64,000 nucleotides of DNA from Desulforhopalus sp. GTDB lineage: Bacteria > Desulfobacterota > Desulfobulbia > Desulfobulbales > Desulfocapsaceae. Below the pieces are notes generated by a model. It saw only the letters and a list, made by a program, of their open reading frames with translations. It made no database searches and was not told where the DNA came from. Positions within the stretch are counted from its first letter, which is position 1. Each line of letters starts with the position of its first letter. Position numbers and translations under genes: made by a program. Below are positions 34,390 through 43,455 of this stretch, piece after piece. The stretch is taken from NCBI GenBank assembly GCA_030247675.1, contig JAOTRX010000008.1:62001-126000 (forward strand), in the 5' to 3' direction.

Positions 34390-35109
34390 CTAATTATGAT
34401 ACAGCTCTTTGAAAAAGAAGGATTTTTTAGCGGCGTCTATCCAAACAGGATTATCCTCAAGACCGAATAACCCATGGCCAAACCAGTAATAAATAATAGC
34501 CGCCAATTCATATAATTGAGCTATCATTTTGGCGTTTTCAATCCATTGCAAGCGGGAAGACTGTGGGCTATCCGAAGAGACGAACCAAAATTGATGGGAA
34601 TTATCCCGAAAGAAGTGATCAATCGTCCAATGAACACGGGACAAATGCACGCCATCACTGACAACTAAAATCCTTTTCGAAGGGCTGTTCTGCAAATAAC
34701 ACCATAGCAGTTTTGCTTCCTGATACGTTGTCTGTGCACTGGGAGCCAGTAAAATCAACCGATCGTTACCCACCTGCCGTTTCAACAATGCATCATGCGT
34801 CTGTTGTGTGGTTGCTATTACCTTTTGAGCATAACCCTGGTTGATCAAGGCAACAGTTCGATCTGCTCTTTCATCACTGAACGCCATACAAACAACCAAA
34901 TCAGCTACTGCAGGTATTGATGATTGCCCGACTGCACCATGGCAACATCGAAACACCAAATACCCCGCAGCTGCGACGAAGAAGATAATAATGAATGATA
35001 TCTTCAAGTAGATTGAACTGCAAAATGAGCCTTGTGTGCCCCGCTTATTATAAAGCGAGGGCAAAAGGTTCGCTTGAGCAGTAAGACCGCTCAACTCAGC
35101 TTCTTCCAT
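34390..35109 (-). CDS. YdcF/SanA-like DUF218 protein
   Basis: About 239 residues from ATG 35109. A membrane helix (ISFIIIFFVAAAGYLVF) precedes a DUF218 domain: VADLVVCMAFSDERADRTVALINQG, then SAQTTYQEAK and ILVVSDGVHLSRVHW, the conserved glycan-related core. DUF218 proteins such as ElyC and SanA act in envelope carbohydrate metabolism. The start is uncertain: the N-terminal 20 codons coincide with repeat copy C, and overlap the aminotransferase stop by 14 bases. Confidence 0.75.
   Translation of the reverse strand: MEEAELSGLTAQANLLPSLYNKRGTQGSFCSSIYLKISFIIIFFVAAAGYLVFRCCHGAVGQSSIPAVADLVVCMAFSDERADRTVALINQGYAQKVIATTQQTHDALLKRQVGNDRLILLAPSAQTTYQEAKLLWCYLQNSPSKRILVVSDGVHLSRVHWTIDHFFRDNSHQFWFVSSDSPQSSRLQWIENAKMIAQLYELAAIIYYWFGHGLFGLEDNPVWIDAAKKSFFFKELYHN
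35040..35102 (-). repeat. Two-hairpin dispersed element, copy C
   Basis: Minus strand: AAGCTGAGTTGAGCGG, TCTTA, CTGCTC, then GCGAACC and TTTGCCCTCGCTTTATAA. Hairpin 1 (GAGCGG/CTGCTC) replaces A-U by G-U. It spans the aminotransferase stop and the start of the DUF218 gene, and forms an inverted pair with copy B. Confidence 0.6.
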
Positions 35110-36229
35110 CCCAGCAACTTTCGATAAGAACAATCACACGTTCAAGATCGCTGTCAGTCATCGCCGTGCCGGAAGGGAGACAGATGCCTTTCGCAAACAA
35201 ATCCGCTGACACCTGACCACCAACTATCTGGTGATTTTTATATAGAGGTTGCAAATGCATTGGTTTCCATGTGGGGCGTGCCTCGATGTTGTTCTCTGCC
35301 AGCACGTTCAATATCGTATCTCTGCCAAAACCGGCAAGGGCAGGGTCGACAGTCATACAGGTAAGCCAGCGGGTTGAATAGGCAAAATCCGGCTCGGGCA
35401 TGAATGTAACACCCGGGAAGGCCTGCAACCGTTCCTGGTACCTTCGAAAAATTTCCCGTTTTTTCTCAACCCGCTCCGACAAAACCCTCAACTGCCCCCG
35501 GCCGATGGCAGCCAAAACGTTACTCATGCGATAATTATAGCCCAACTCGCTATGTTCGTAGTGCGGAGCTGCATCACGGGCCTGGGTTGCCCAGAACTTA
35601 ACCTTGTCAATCAAATCCTTGCTTTCGGAAACGATCATGCCACCACCGGACGTGGTGATGATTTTGTTGCCGTTAAACGAATAAAAACCGGCCATACCAA
35701 ATATTCCGGGAGCCTTGCCCTTGTATCGGGCACCCAGGGCCTCGGCCGCATCCTCTATCAGTGCTATTTTATAGGAATCACACAACTCTTTAATGGCATC
35801 AATATCCGCCGGCTGCCCATACAGGTGGACGACCACAACGGCCTTGGGAAGACGATTCTGCACTGCCCGTTGTTCAAGTTCCCGAGCAAGCAACCGGGGA
35901 TCCATGTTCCAGCTTGTGATATCCGAATCGATGAAGACCGGCCGGGCGCCGCAATAGACAATCGCATTGGCACTGGCAACAAAGGTAAATGTGGAGCAAA
36001 TTACTTCGTCGCCCGCGCCTACCCCCGCATATCGAAGCAACAGGTGGAGCGCGGCTGTCCCGGTCGACACAGCCGCAGCATACCTACCGCCCACTGCAGC
36101 GGCGAACTCCTCCTCAAATGCATCAACCTGAGGGCCAAGAGGGGCAATATAGTTTGAAGCAAAAGCCTCTTCAACGAACTGCTGCTCTAAACCGGACATA
36201 TGGGGAGGGGAAAGGAAAATTCTATTCAT
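35096..36229 (-). CDS. DegT/DnrJ/EryC1-type sugar aminotransferase (PglE-like)
   Basis: About 377 residues from ATG 36229 (MNRIFLSPPHMSG). PLP-dependent enzyme that aminates a 4-keto-6-deoxy nucleotide sugar. Motifs: STGTAALHLLLR (PLP phosphate binding), ALIEDAAEALGA (Asp contacting the pyridine) and the lysine in YSFNGNKIITTSGGGM. Next to the PglC-like transferase and with a PglF-like dehydratase at the far end of the locus, it probably makes a UDP-4-amino-6-deoxy sugar of the bacillosamine type. Confidence 0.92.
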   Translation of the reverse strand: MNRIFLSPPHMSGLEQQFVEEAFASNYIAPLGPQVDAFEEEFAAAVGGRYAAAVSTGTAALHLLLRYAGVGAGDEVICSTFTFVASANAIVYCGARPVFIDSDITSWNMDPRLLARELEQRAVQNRLPKAVVVVHLYGQPADIDAIKELCDSYKIALIEDAAEALGARYKGKAPGIFGMAGFYSFNGNKIITTSGGGMIVSESKDLIDKVKFWATQARDAAPHYEHSELGYNYRMSNVLAAIGRGQLRVLSERVEKKREIFRRYQERLQAFPGVTFMPEPDFAYSTRWLTCMTVDPALAGFGRDTILNVLAENNIEARPTWKPMHLQPLYKNHQIVGGQVSADLFAKGICLPSGTAMTDSDLERVIVLIESCWDGRS

Positions 36230-36349
36230 AACATAACTCAATTGTCCGACTTGGAAAAAGATCTCCAAGATTCACAATCTGCAACCTGAAAACCAAAATT
36301 CTCTCCTTTTTAATAGCTGAACAGGGGAAAATGGTCCATTTATTTAGCT

Positions 36350-36982
36350 TTAGCGATGTATTCTCAGCGTTTGAAGAATATAACGAATGTCCTGCCAGAA
36401 AGACCAGTTCTGTACATACTCGCGGTTAATCCGAACCTTGTCGGGATATATGACTTCCCGGTTATAACGCTCTGGGTCGGAGACTGTAGCCAAAAGGGTC
36501 TCCTCGTTCTTATAGGCCAGCGTGGCCGGTCCGGTAATTCCCGGCCTTAGATCGAGGATAATCCGGTCTTCGCCCTGCAAACAATCCGCAAACCCTGGGA
36601 CATCCGGGCGCGGTCCAACAAAACTCATCTGGCCGAGCAGTACATTTAGCAGCTGCGGAAGCTCATCTATCTTGGTCTTCCGCCAGAATCTTCCCAGACG
36701 AGTGACACGAGGATCGGCGTCTGTGGTAACTGTTGACAACGACTCGCTATGCGGCCGCATGGTGCGAATCTTGAGCACGGTGAATGGACGCCCATGCCGG
36801 CCGACACGCCGTTGGGTAAAAAAACCATTAGCCTTAGTATCAAGAGTAGCAAATACCCATGCGATCGCAATGATCCAGAAAACACCCAGGAGACCAAACG
36901 AAGAGAGAATTAAATCGAATCCTCGTTTCAAAAATTTCTGAACGGGAGAGAGACCAAAGGCTCTAGCTGTGTAATTACTCAT
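36350..36982 (-). CDS. PglC-like initiating sugar-phosphate transferase
   Basis: 210 residues, the short monotopic phosphoglycosyl transferase form. One membrane helix (FDLILSSFGLLGVFWIIAIAWVFA), then GRPFTVLKIRTM, KTKIDELPQLLNVLLGQMSF and VGPRPDVPG, with catalytic Asp-Glu in DELPQ. It attaches the first sugar phosphate to undecaprenyl phosphate. The C-terminal YKNEETLLATVSDPERYN segment is typical of PglC relatives. It sits 120 bases upstream of the aminotransferase gene. Confidence 0.92.
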   Translation of the reverse strand: MSNYTARAFGLSPVQKFLKRGFDLILSSFGLLGVFWIIAIAWVFATLDTKANGFFTQRRVGRHGRPFTVLKIRTMRPHSESLSTVTTDADPRVTRLGRFWRKTKIDELPQLLNVLLGQMSFVGPRPDVPGFADCLQGEDRIILDLRPGITGPATLAYKNEETLLATVSDPERYNREVIYPDKVRINREYVQNWSFWQDIRYILQTLRIHR

Positions 36983-37263
36983 TCATTAAGTCATTCCAGA
37001 TCTTCGAAACTGCATGATATTTTTTTGTATGAGACGCAATAACATAAACCACCACGGCATTTAATAAACACATCGCAATTATGGACAATGCCCCCACTTA
37101 TTCTCCACATCCCAGTCCACAGCCTTCCGCGTCAACATCCGGAACGGGTACCACCCAATTTTCCTTACGAACTATGTTAAGTCGTCACAACACGAACGCC
37201 ACGTTCCACAAATAGGAAAATATGGCCAAACGCCTCAAAACTTAATGCATCTAACACCCATGA

Positions 37264-38463
37264 TTACCGCACCATCCCCTTCGTCATCGGCCGAACGGAA
37301 CCACGGGCGCGGAGGAACTTGGCAAGGTAATCCAGCGCTTGCCCCAGGAATGGCAAAGGGTCGTGCCACACAAAATCGTCATGACGGCAGCCAGGGATCG
37401 GAATAAGGATAGGAAGCCCGGCACGGACCTCACCAGCAAGAAGGTGCTCGACCAGTCCAATGCCATCCCCAAGAATCCAGCGGACGCGGACCCCGGGCCG
37501 GGGGTTCTGGGTTTCAATTTCCTTGATACCAGCGGATACTTGATACCATATCCAGGGCAGATCCATGCCCGCCTCGTAGGGTACCGCCACCGCACCACTC
37601 AGGCGGCCGTTGATATCAATCAGGTACGCGGTTCCTTTATCATCGCAGATCCAGTCGGTGTTGAACATGCCGTGCCAGTGAAGGGCCTTCAGTGCCTGAA
37701 TCGCGTGTCGCGTTAATTCGGGTTCGTCCACCGTCACCCGAAAGGTGGAGGTCCCAAACTTGTTTGCACCCTTGCAGCGCAGGATCTCGAACACCGAGGT
37801 AGCCACGCATTCGCCATGACAAAACACACCATCGAGTTTGAACTTCCGGCCCCGGAGTTGCTCCTGCACCACCGGCCAGCGATGCGTCGGCAGTTCGAAC
37901 TCCTCGACCAGCGCAAAGAAGCGATCATGGAGGTCCCCAGCGCACTCAACGATCTCGACCCCGCGCGCCCCATTACCCATCCGTACCTTTACCACCGCCG
38001 GGAAGTTAATCTGCGCTGCGAGTTCACTCAGCGCCTCCTTCGACTCGATCCGGTATGTCCTGGGCACCGGACAACCTGCCGCTGCCACTCTTCCCAGGTA
38101 ATCGAGCTTATCCTCGGCCATCGACCAATCCTCATGTTTGGGGACAGCGACCAGGACATCCGCTGGCAAGCGGTCCCGGTGGTTTATCACCAGTTCGACG
38201 TCCTCGAAACACGGCATCAACACTTTGGCCCCGGTTCGCTTGATCGCCTCTCCCAATACCTCGACATAGGCCTCGGGTTCAGCGAAAAAGTCCGGCAATC
38301 GGGTGAAGGATTTCGCAAAGCGCGAGAAGCGCGACATAGCGAACAGGGAACTGCCGCCGACATGCACCTCCACGCCACGCGCTGCCAGCGACCGAACTAC
38401 GGTGTAGGCCGACCGGCACCAGCCGTAGGTGACGAATGCTGGGGGGTAAACCGTCTCAGCCAT
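37264..38463 (-). CDS. ATP-grasp enzyme, carbamoyl-phosphate-synthase-like
   Basis: About 399 residues. An N-terminal nucleotide-binding-like region (VTYGWCRSAYTVVRSLAARG) is followed by the ATP-grasp fold: FPAVVKVRMGNGARGVEIV, VVQEQLRGRKFKLDG and the metal-binding DINGRLSGAV. The family ligates a carboxylate to an amine. The stop-start overlap with the next ATP-grasp gene is 8 bases, and that gene overlaps the deacetylase-like gene by 4, so the three form one coupled unit. Sugar-amide or aminoacyl decoration is an inference. Confidence 0.85.
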   Translation of the reverse strand: MAETVYPPAFVTYGWCRSAYTVVRSLAARGVEVHVGGSSLFAMSRFSRFAKSFTRLPDFFAEPEAYVEVLGEAIKRTGAKVLMPCFEDVELVINHRDRLPADVLVAVPKHEDWSMAEDKLDYLGRVAAAGCPVPRTYRIESKEALSELAAQINFPAVVKVRMGNGARGVEIVECAGDLHDRFFALVEEFELPTHRWPVVQEQLRGRKFKLDGVFCHGECVATSVFEILRCKGANKFGTSTFRVTVDEPELTRHAIQALKALHWHGMFNTDWICDDKGTAYLIDINGRLSGAVAVPYEAGMDLPWIWYQVSAGIKEIETQNPRPGVRVRWILGDGIGLVEHLLAGEVRAGLPILIPIPGCRHDDFVWHDPLPFLGQALDYLAKFLRARGSVRPMTKGMVR

Positions 38464-39475
38464 GTTGTGCGCACTGCTCCAATAGTCGTTTCAGCCCCCG
38501 CCCAACCGGCAACTGCCAAACCAATTTGCACCAGTCGTGGTTGCCCTCGATCAGCCCGGGGCCCTCTGGGGTGATCACGATGTCCCAGCCGATTGAACGG
38601 TTCTGCGGGTGAAGCTCACTCGCCTCCCGTACCATTGCCAATGTCTCCGGCCAGAATGGAATCTGAAAGCCCTCAATCGAGACACCAGTCACCGGATGAA
38701 CCGACTCCGGTGACCGCGTAATGTCCGAATAGACCCCAGGGCCACAGATTCGCCCAGTCTTTTCCTCCACTGGTGCCGCCATGTTCCCAGCGGCCATGTT
38801 ATCCACCGGCGAGTTCACCGAGATGCGTAACCGGCAGCCCAGGATGCGGCAGCGATCGTGCTCGTCGAGGCAGGTGAAAATCCGCACCGTGTTCACACCG
38901 GAGGGCGACAGGCCCTGCAGTGCCGAATGCTGCATCACACGCGACTCGACCAGGTCGAAGTCACGGCTGCGCATCCAGGGCACAAGTCCGTCAGCTGAGA
39001 GCGTGCTGCTGTCAACGAAGGCGATCCCAACGCCGCAGTTGCCTTTCGCGGGCTTGAAGACCAGTTGCTGATGCAGTCCAAGCAGCCGCTCGGCGAGCCC
39101 CGGCTCTCGCTCCAGTGTTTCCAATGAGCAAAACTCGTGACGGAAATACGACCGGTAGGCCGCGTGGAAGCGGCGCTTGTCTTCCAGGAGCTCCCGATGT
39201 TCGGGGGGGTTCGCCCGGCGCTGGAACTCATACATGGCGCCGGTGCCCGCCCACGTCGCCTTCTCGGTATCGGCAAGCTCGAAAAACCGGAACTGGTAAT
39301 ACTCAAGGATTGACACGTTGAACCGCAGACTGTCGCCTAAGATCCGGCGCCATTGCCCGGCACGGGACCAGCCTTTATGAAGTTTGACGTGGGCCATGAA
39401 TTTCTCCAGCCGCTCCCAGTCCAGCTGCTTCAGGTAATAGCCCAAGTACAGTATCCGGCGTACCATAGTAGTCAT
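38456..39475 (-). CDS. Sugar-transfer-associated ATP-grasp protein
   Basis: About 339 residues of the ATPgrasp_ST type. Signature segments: LVFKPAKGNCGVGIAFVDSS (ATP-binding strand and loop), STLSADGLVPW, VNTVRIFTCLDE, AGNMAAPVEEKTGRI and IGWDIVITPEGPGLIEGNHDW at the C-terminus. Related proteins occur in surface-polysaccharide loci and are predicted amide-bond ligases; the substrate is unknown. It lies between another ATP-grasp gene and a deacetylase-like gene with overlaps at both ends. Confidence 0.88.
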   Translation of the reverse strand: MTTMVRRILYLGYYLKQLDWERLEKFMAHVKLHKGWSRAGQWRRILGDSLRFNVSILEYYQFRFFELADTEKATWAGTGAMYEFQRRANPPEHRELLEDKRRFHAAYRSYFRHEFCSLETLEREPGLAERLLGLHQQLVFKPAKGNCGVGIAFVDSSTLSADGLVPWMRSRDFDLVESRVMQHSALQGLSPSGVNTVRIFTCLDEHDRCRILGCRLRISVNSPVDNMAAGNMAAPVEEKTGRICGPGVYSDITRSPESVHPVTGVSIEGFQIPFWPETLAMVREASELHPQNRSIGWDIVITPEGPGLIEGNHDWCKLVWQLPVGRGLKRLLEQCAQHG

Positions 39476-40596
39476 ATCGTTGGATTGATCCTCTCTATCA
39501 ACTCATCTGCGCTGATAAACCGCACATCCGGCCATCGCTGGACAAAGCTCCGCAACAATTCGCGCAACGCGTCCAGCCCAAACCTGCGGTTGTCTTCTTC
39601 GATGTGGCCGCAGAAGTTCACGCGATGCGAGCTTATGATGGCCGGCTTTCGCCAGCGGAAGGCTGCTGCAACTTGGCCCAGCGCGTGACCGACGGAATCG
39701 AAAGTCCGGTCATTTGAGGGTTCGAACACCACGTTACGTACCAGGGACACGTGCCCCTGGCCACGGCGACACCCTAGTAGGTTGAATTCCCGAACAGTAC
39801 GGTCTCGATTTAGCCGCCGCACGCAGTGGAGGGGCTTGTCGATCGCGCGCACGCCTTGCCCCTCAACGAATGGATAGAGATCCGGGTGCAATTTCTGAGC
39901 TGGAGGTGTAAAAGTCTCCGGCCTGAAACCGAACATTTTTTCGAATAGCTGCAGGCCGTCGGCAATGATTTCGCGATGGCGCGTGATCTCGGAACTATCC
40001 CAAAGACCGAAACCATGCGTGAAACCCACCCCAGGCAACGACGGCTCATCACTCAACCCAGCCATCGAGTGATTCTCTATGTTGATCCTCAGCGCTTCGT
40101 CATTCGCCTTCAGCTTCCGTTCGAGCACTTCAACATTCAAATGCTCGCGCCCGTGAAACTGAGGCTTCAGCAAGCCCAAACGAACACCCTCCTGCCAGAG
40201 TGCCCACGCACCCTTGTAGGCCCCTGCCTGGTCTATGGCCAGCCGCTCGAAGGTGCGAAAGAGAGGTTCATAACTATAGCCTGCGCCCTGTTGCGCCATC
40301 GCCTCGAAATCCGGGTTGGCGGACAAAACATAAGGCGTGAACACCGCATGGCGCCCATAGCTGTCAGTCACGCTGGAGAGCGTTTCCAGCAGGCCCTCTA
40401 AATCCTGCTGCGTCTCTAAAGCATCCAAATTATCGAATCGGCCCCGTAGCCCAACACCTTTTGACGCCAACCGATCACGCGCCGTCTTCGAATCCAGACG
40501 GACATTCCCATAATCGTCCACAGAGAACACAACCAGTTTTTCTGGTGTATGCCAGCCGGGGATGTTTTTCAGGTTGTCCAACAACTGTCTTTTCAC
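39472..40596 (-). CDS. Polysaccharide-deacetylase-like protein 1
   Basis: About 374 residues. N-terminal VVFSVDDYGNVRLDS carries the paired Asp typical of NodB-like deacetylase folds; FHGREHLNVE (the HxxxH-like segment), FRPETFTPPAQ and PAIISSHRVNFCGH add conserved positions. The same blocks occur in the 47924 gene. It may remove acetyl groups from sugars of the polymer, or act as a related hydrolase. It overlaps the GT4 gene as ATGA (start 40596) and the next ATP-grasp gene by 4 bases. Confidence 0.8.
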   Translation of the reverse strand: MKRQLLDNLKNIPGWHTPEKLVVFSVDDYGNVRLDSKTARDRLASKGVGLRGRFDNLDALETQQDLEGLLETLSSVTDSYGRHAVFTPYVLSANPDFEAMAQQGAGYSYEPLFRTFERLAIDQAGAYKGAWALWQEGVRLGLLKPQFHGREHLNVEVLERKLKANDEALRINIENHSMAGLSDEPSLPGVGFTHGFGLWDSSEITRHREIIADGLQLFEKMFGFRPETFTPPAQKLHPDLYPFVEGQGVRAIDKPLHCVRRLNRDRTVREFNLLGCRRGQGHVSLVRNVVFEPSNDRTFDSVGHALGQVAAAFRWRKPAIISSHRVNFCGHIEEDNRRFGLDALRELLRSFVQRWPDVRFISADELIERINPTI

Positions 40597-41765
40597 TGAT
40601 CTACTTTCTTAGGTGCGAGGTAACTATCTACAAATCGGTCGGCATTACCTCGTCGAAAATGCTTCGATGCATTCTCTGCATGAATTTGCATTGCCCTGTA
40701 CAGTAATTCGTTGTTGGCCAGCTCGCAAATGAACTCGGCGATGCCGTCGATATCTTTGGCGGCGAAACAGCCGGCGTGCTCGTATTCCCGGGCATAGCGG
40801 GCCAGCTCACTGTCGACCCCAGCGATATACAATCCAGGGATACCGAAACTCATCAGATTGTAGGCCTTGCTTGGCACGCTGCCCCGACTCACTGATTCGT
40901 GCAGGCTCACCACACCCAAATGTGCAGCCGAAAGCGAATAAGGGAACAACTCGTCGGACTGGAACGGCAGCATCTGCACGTTGACTAGGTTGCGCTCACG
41001 GATCAACTGCTCGATCTTGGGCAGCCGAGGGCCTCTACCGATTATCTGAAAAAGGATGCGCTCCTTGCCAAGCAAACGTTCGGCCACATCGATCAACACC
41101 TCGACATTATGCGTAACGCCGATGTTGCCCGAATACTGGACTACGAACCGGCCTTTAAGCCCATGTTTATGCACAAACGGATTCGCTTCAGCCGGAATGC
41201 GACTATTCTCCTGAAAAATCGACCAGATTGGCTGCACGATCAGCCGGCGCCGTTCCACATATTGGGCGAGATTTTCTGCCAACGCCTCGCTAATGGTGAA
41301 TATGCGCCAAGCTTTACGAAACGAGCAGCGATTCAAGGTTACCCAGAGACGATATACTGGGTGTGTCTCCTTCATGTCCGTAATGCGTAATGTATCCGGA
41401 TACACATCCCAGATCACCATGCTAAACAGGTGCGGCAGAACCAAGTTCAGCAGATAGCCCATCGGTGGCACTGATACAAAGAAGACCTCGTACTTGCGAT
41501 ACCGGGTAAGCAACAAAATCCATATCCACGACAACGCAAGGGTGAAAGAAAGTACCTTCTTGTAAGCTGGCCGCTCGTACCAACGGTTGATCAAGCAAAC
41601 CTCAATATCCGAATTCAATTCCTCACCCTGCACGTGAACGCTGCCGGTAATCAACGCAACTTTGTCGAAGCACTGGCTGAAAGCATTGGCGAAACCGACC
41701 GTCAGGTAGTTGGCAGCCTGGTTGATGATCACGATCTTGCGCCCTATTCTCCTGGTTGTAATCAC
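40593..41765 (-). CDS. Glycosyltransferase family 4 (WbuB-like)
   Basis: About 390 residues with the start taken as GTG 41765 because GGAGG lies 4 bases upstream; the frame reaches 41894 without a ribosome binding site. N-terminal domain KIVIINQAANYLTVGF; C-terminal GT4 domain QYSGNIGVTHNVEVLID, ILFQIIGRGPRLPKIEQL and the EX7E-like region in LHESVSRGSVPSKAYNLMSFG. It would add a sugar to the lipid-linked repeat. Confidence 0.85.
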   Translation of the reverse strand: MITTRRIGRKIVIINQAANYLTVGFANAFSQCFDKVALITGSVHVQGEELNSDIEVCLINRWYERPAYKKVLSFTLALSWIWILLLTRYRKYEVFFVSVPPMGYLLNLVLPHLFSMVIWDVYPDTLRITDMKETHPVYRLWVTLNRCSFRKAWRIFTISEALAENLAQYVERRRLIVQPIWSIFQENSRIPAEANPFVHKHGLKGRFVVQYSGNIGVTHNVEVLIDVAERLLGKERILFQIIGRGPRLPKIEQLIRERNLVNVQMLPFQSDELFPYSLSAAHLGVVSLHESVSRGSVPSKAYNLMSFGIPGLYIAGVDSELARYAREYEHAGCFAAKDIDGIAEFICELANNELLYRAMQIHAENASKHFRRGNADRFVDSYLAPKKVDQ

Positions 41766-41800
41766 CCTTCCTCCATCATGGGTGCTAGGCGCTCCGCGAT

Positions 41801-42037
41801 CTATCGACATAGAGCCAAATATTCCTCTGTACGCCCCCAGGGACATTCCGAAATGTGCGAGTTTTCTCTTCCCGCCGAGACAATCCCTTCCCACAAATGT
41901 GAAGCCGTATGAAGTTTGAAAATCTTTGCCATTGTCTGCCCCACACTCAGCGGCTCGAAATAGAGCGCCTCATCCGTATAGATGGTATATGCAAAACCGA
42001 GGTCAGTCGTAACAAGAAAACAGCAGACATTGATACA
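41801..42037 (-). pseudogene. Coding-like remnant without start
   Basis: A 78-codon frame bounded by stops (TAA 42038-42040, TAG 41801-41803) reads ...TDLGFAYTIYTDEALYFEP, VGQTMAKIFKLHTASHLWEG and SECPWGRTEEYLALCR. Composition looks protein-like but there is no start codon before the ATG in QTMAK, so it appears to be the C-terminal end of a lost gene. The remainder of the gap 41766-42282 shows nothing recognisable. Confidence 0.4.
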
Positions 42038-42282
42038 TTATCGCCAGCCGGGTAAAGTAAGCACCGCTGATCGTGTTAGAGACGGTTTTCACCCAAATTA
42101 TCATAATTTGTTAATTACCGCTATAAACTCGAATCCTATGTTTTTTTTGCTCTACTGCTTAAAGCTCGTTTGAATTTTTAATGTTGCCATTAAACATATT
42201 GGTGATGTCGATTATCAACTAGCCAGAATCCTAGACAAAAAACGAATCTCTTCTTCCATTTCTCTATACAACACACCAAAAG

Positions 42283-43455
42283 TTATTTTAAAACCGCCTT
42301 CGGATCTCTAAAGATTTCAATGAAGCGATTTGCCGCCGCCTTGACCCGGTCTTCATAAGGTTCGTAAAGCATTCCAGCAGACCTTTTCCTCGAACAAACC
42401 TCGACAACATCGGCAAGTCGATCATCGCGATGCGGGTCGAAGAAAACGCCGGCATCACCTAGCTGCTCGCGGTTTACCGGTATATCGGAGGCGATCACAG
42501 GCACTTGTAAGGATTTAGCATCTTCTATCACCGTGCTCCAACCTTCAAACAGACTAGGCTGGATGACGGCTCGGGAATACTTCATCAGGCACAACTGGTG
42601 GTGCCGGGGGATGACTCCCAGAAAATGAACTAACTCATGCATATCGTGTTCGTTAATAATAGTCTTAAGCTCAGCGAAATAGGTTGAGTTTTCGTCATTG
42701 GGTACTTTACCAGTAATGGCCAAATGGATAGGGGTTCCTCTTTTCATCAACCTAGTCAAGGCGTTCAGTACAACCCGATGATTCTTGTGTTTATGAAACT
42801 GATTAGAGATGATGAAATAGTCCTCCGGCAGGCCATACCTGTTACGAAGACTGTGAATGTCATCTCCGTCGAATGGTTCGATAACTGAGACGAAATGATA
42901 CACATGCACGTTGAGGCTGGCCTTCAGACGGTAAAATCTGGCAAAATCAGCAGCCACATCCCAGCTGGAAACGACCAAGTGTTCCGTATTTTTCAGCATA
43001 AGCTTCAGGCGTAATTCGCGCAGAAAGCGTTGTTTTCCAGAGAAGAATTCCGGATAGTGCCGGTGCTGCAGATCCGCGTACCAAGATACGAGCCGAATAT
43101 TATGCCTGGAGAGACGCTGAGCAGCTACCGGATGATCCATCACCGGAAAAAGCCCATCTAGTGGATACTTCTGCACGATGTCGTTTACAAATCTGTTTTT
43201 CCCGGTCAACCAAGATTCCAGGGTTCCTTTGTACGCACCCGGAAACCTCCACAACACGGCCGTCAGGTAGGGATAGTTAACGGTCTGGACAAAGTCGGCC
43301 AGTTCCTGATTGTAAAACAGGAAAATGTGAGGTTTGTCCTTCTCGTCCAGAGAGTCAAGAGTTTTGATAATGTTCAGGATATAGTAGACCCCGCCCAACC
43401 AGTTCTTGCTGAAATTGAAAAGTATACCTATTTCGAGTCTTCTTCGCATGCCCAT
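42283..43455 (-). CDS. Glycosyltransferase family 4
   Basis: About 390 residues. N-terminal Rossmann-like domain with NWLGGVYYILNII (donor/acceptor loop); GT4 C-terminal domain with IISNQFHKHKNHRVVLNALT, IHLAITGKVPND, VHFLGVIPRHHQLCLMKYSR and the EX7E motif in SLFEGWSTVIEDAKSLQVPV. Sugar specificity cannot be told. Its first codons overlap the epimerase gene by 28 bases (an ATG at 43449 overlaps by 22). Confidence 0.88.
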   Translation of the reverse strand: MGMRRRLEIGILFNFSKNWLGGVYYILNIIKTLDSLDEKDKPHIFLFYNQELADFVQTVNYPYLTAVLWRFPGAYKGTLESWLTGKNRFVNDIVQKYPLDGLFPVMDHPVAAQRLSRHNIRLVSWYADLQHRHYPEFFSGKQRFLRELRLKLMLKNTEHLVVSSWDVAADFARFYRLKASLNVHVYHFVSVIEPFDGDDIHSLRNRYGLPEDYFIISNQFHKHKNHRVVLNALTRLMKRGTPIHLAITGKVPNDENSTYFAELKTIINEHDMHELVHFLGVIPRHHQLCLMKYSRAVIQPSLFEGWSTVIEDAKSLQVPVIASDIPVNREQLGDAGVFFDPHRDDRLADVVEVCSRKRSAGMLYEPYEDRVKAAANRFIEIFRDPKAVLK

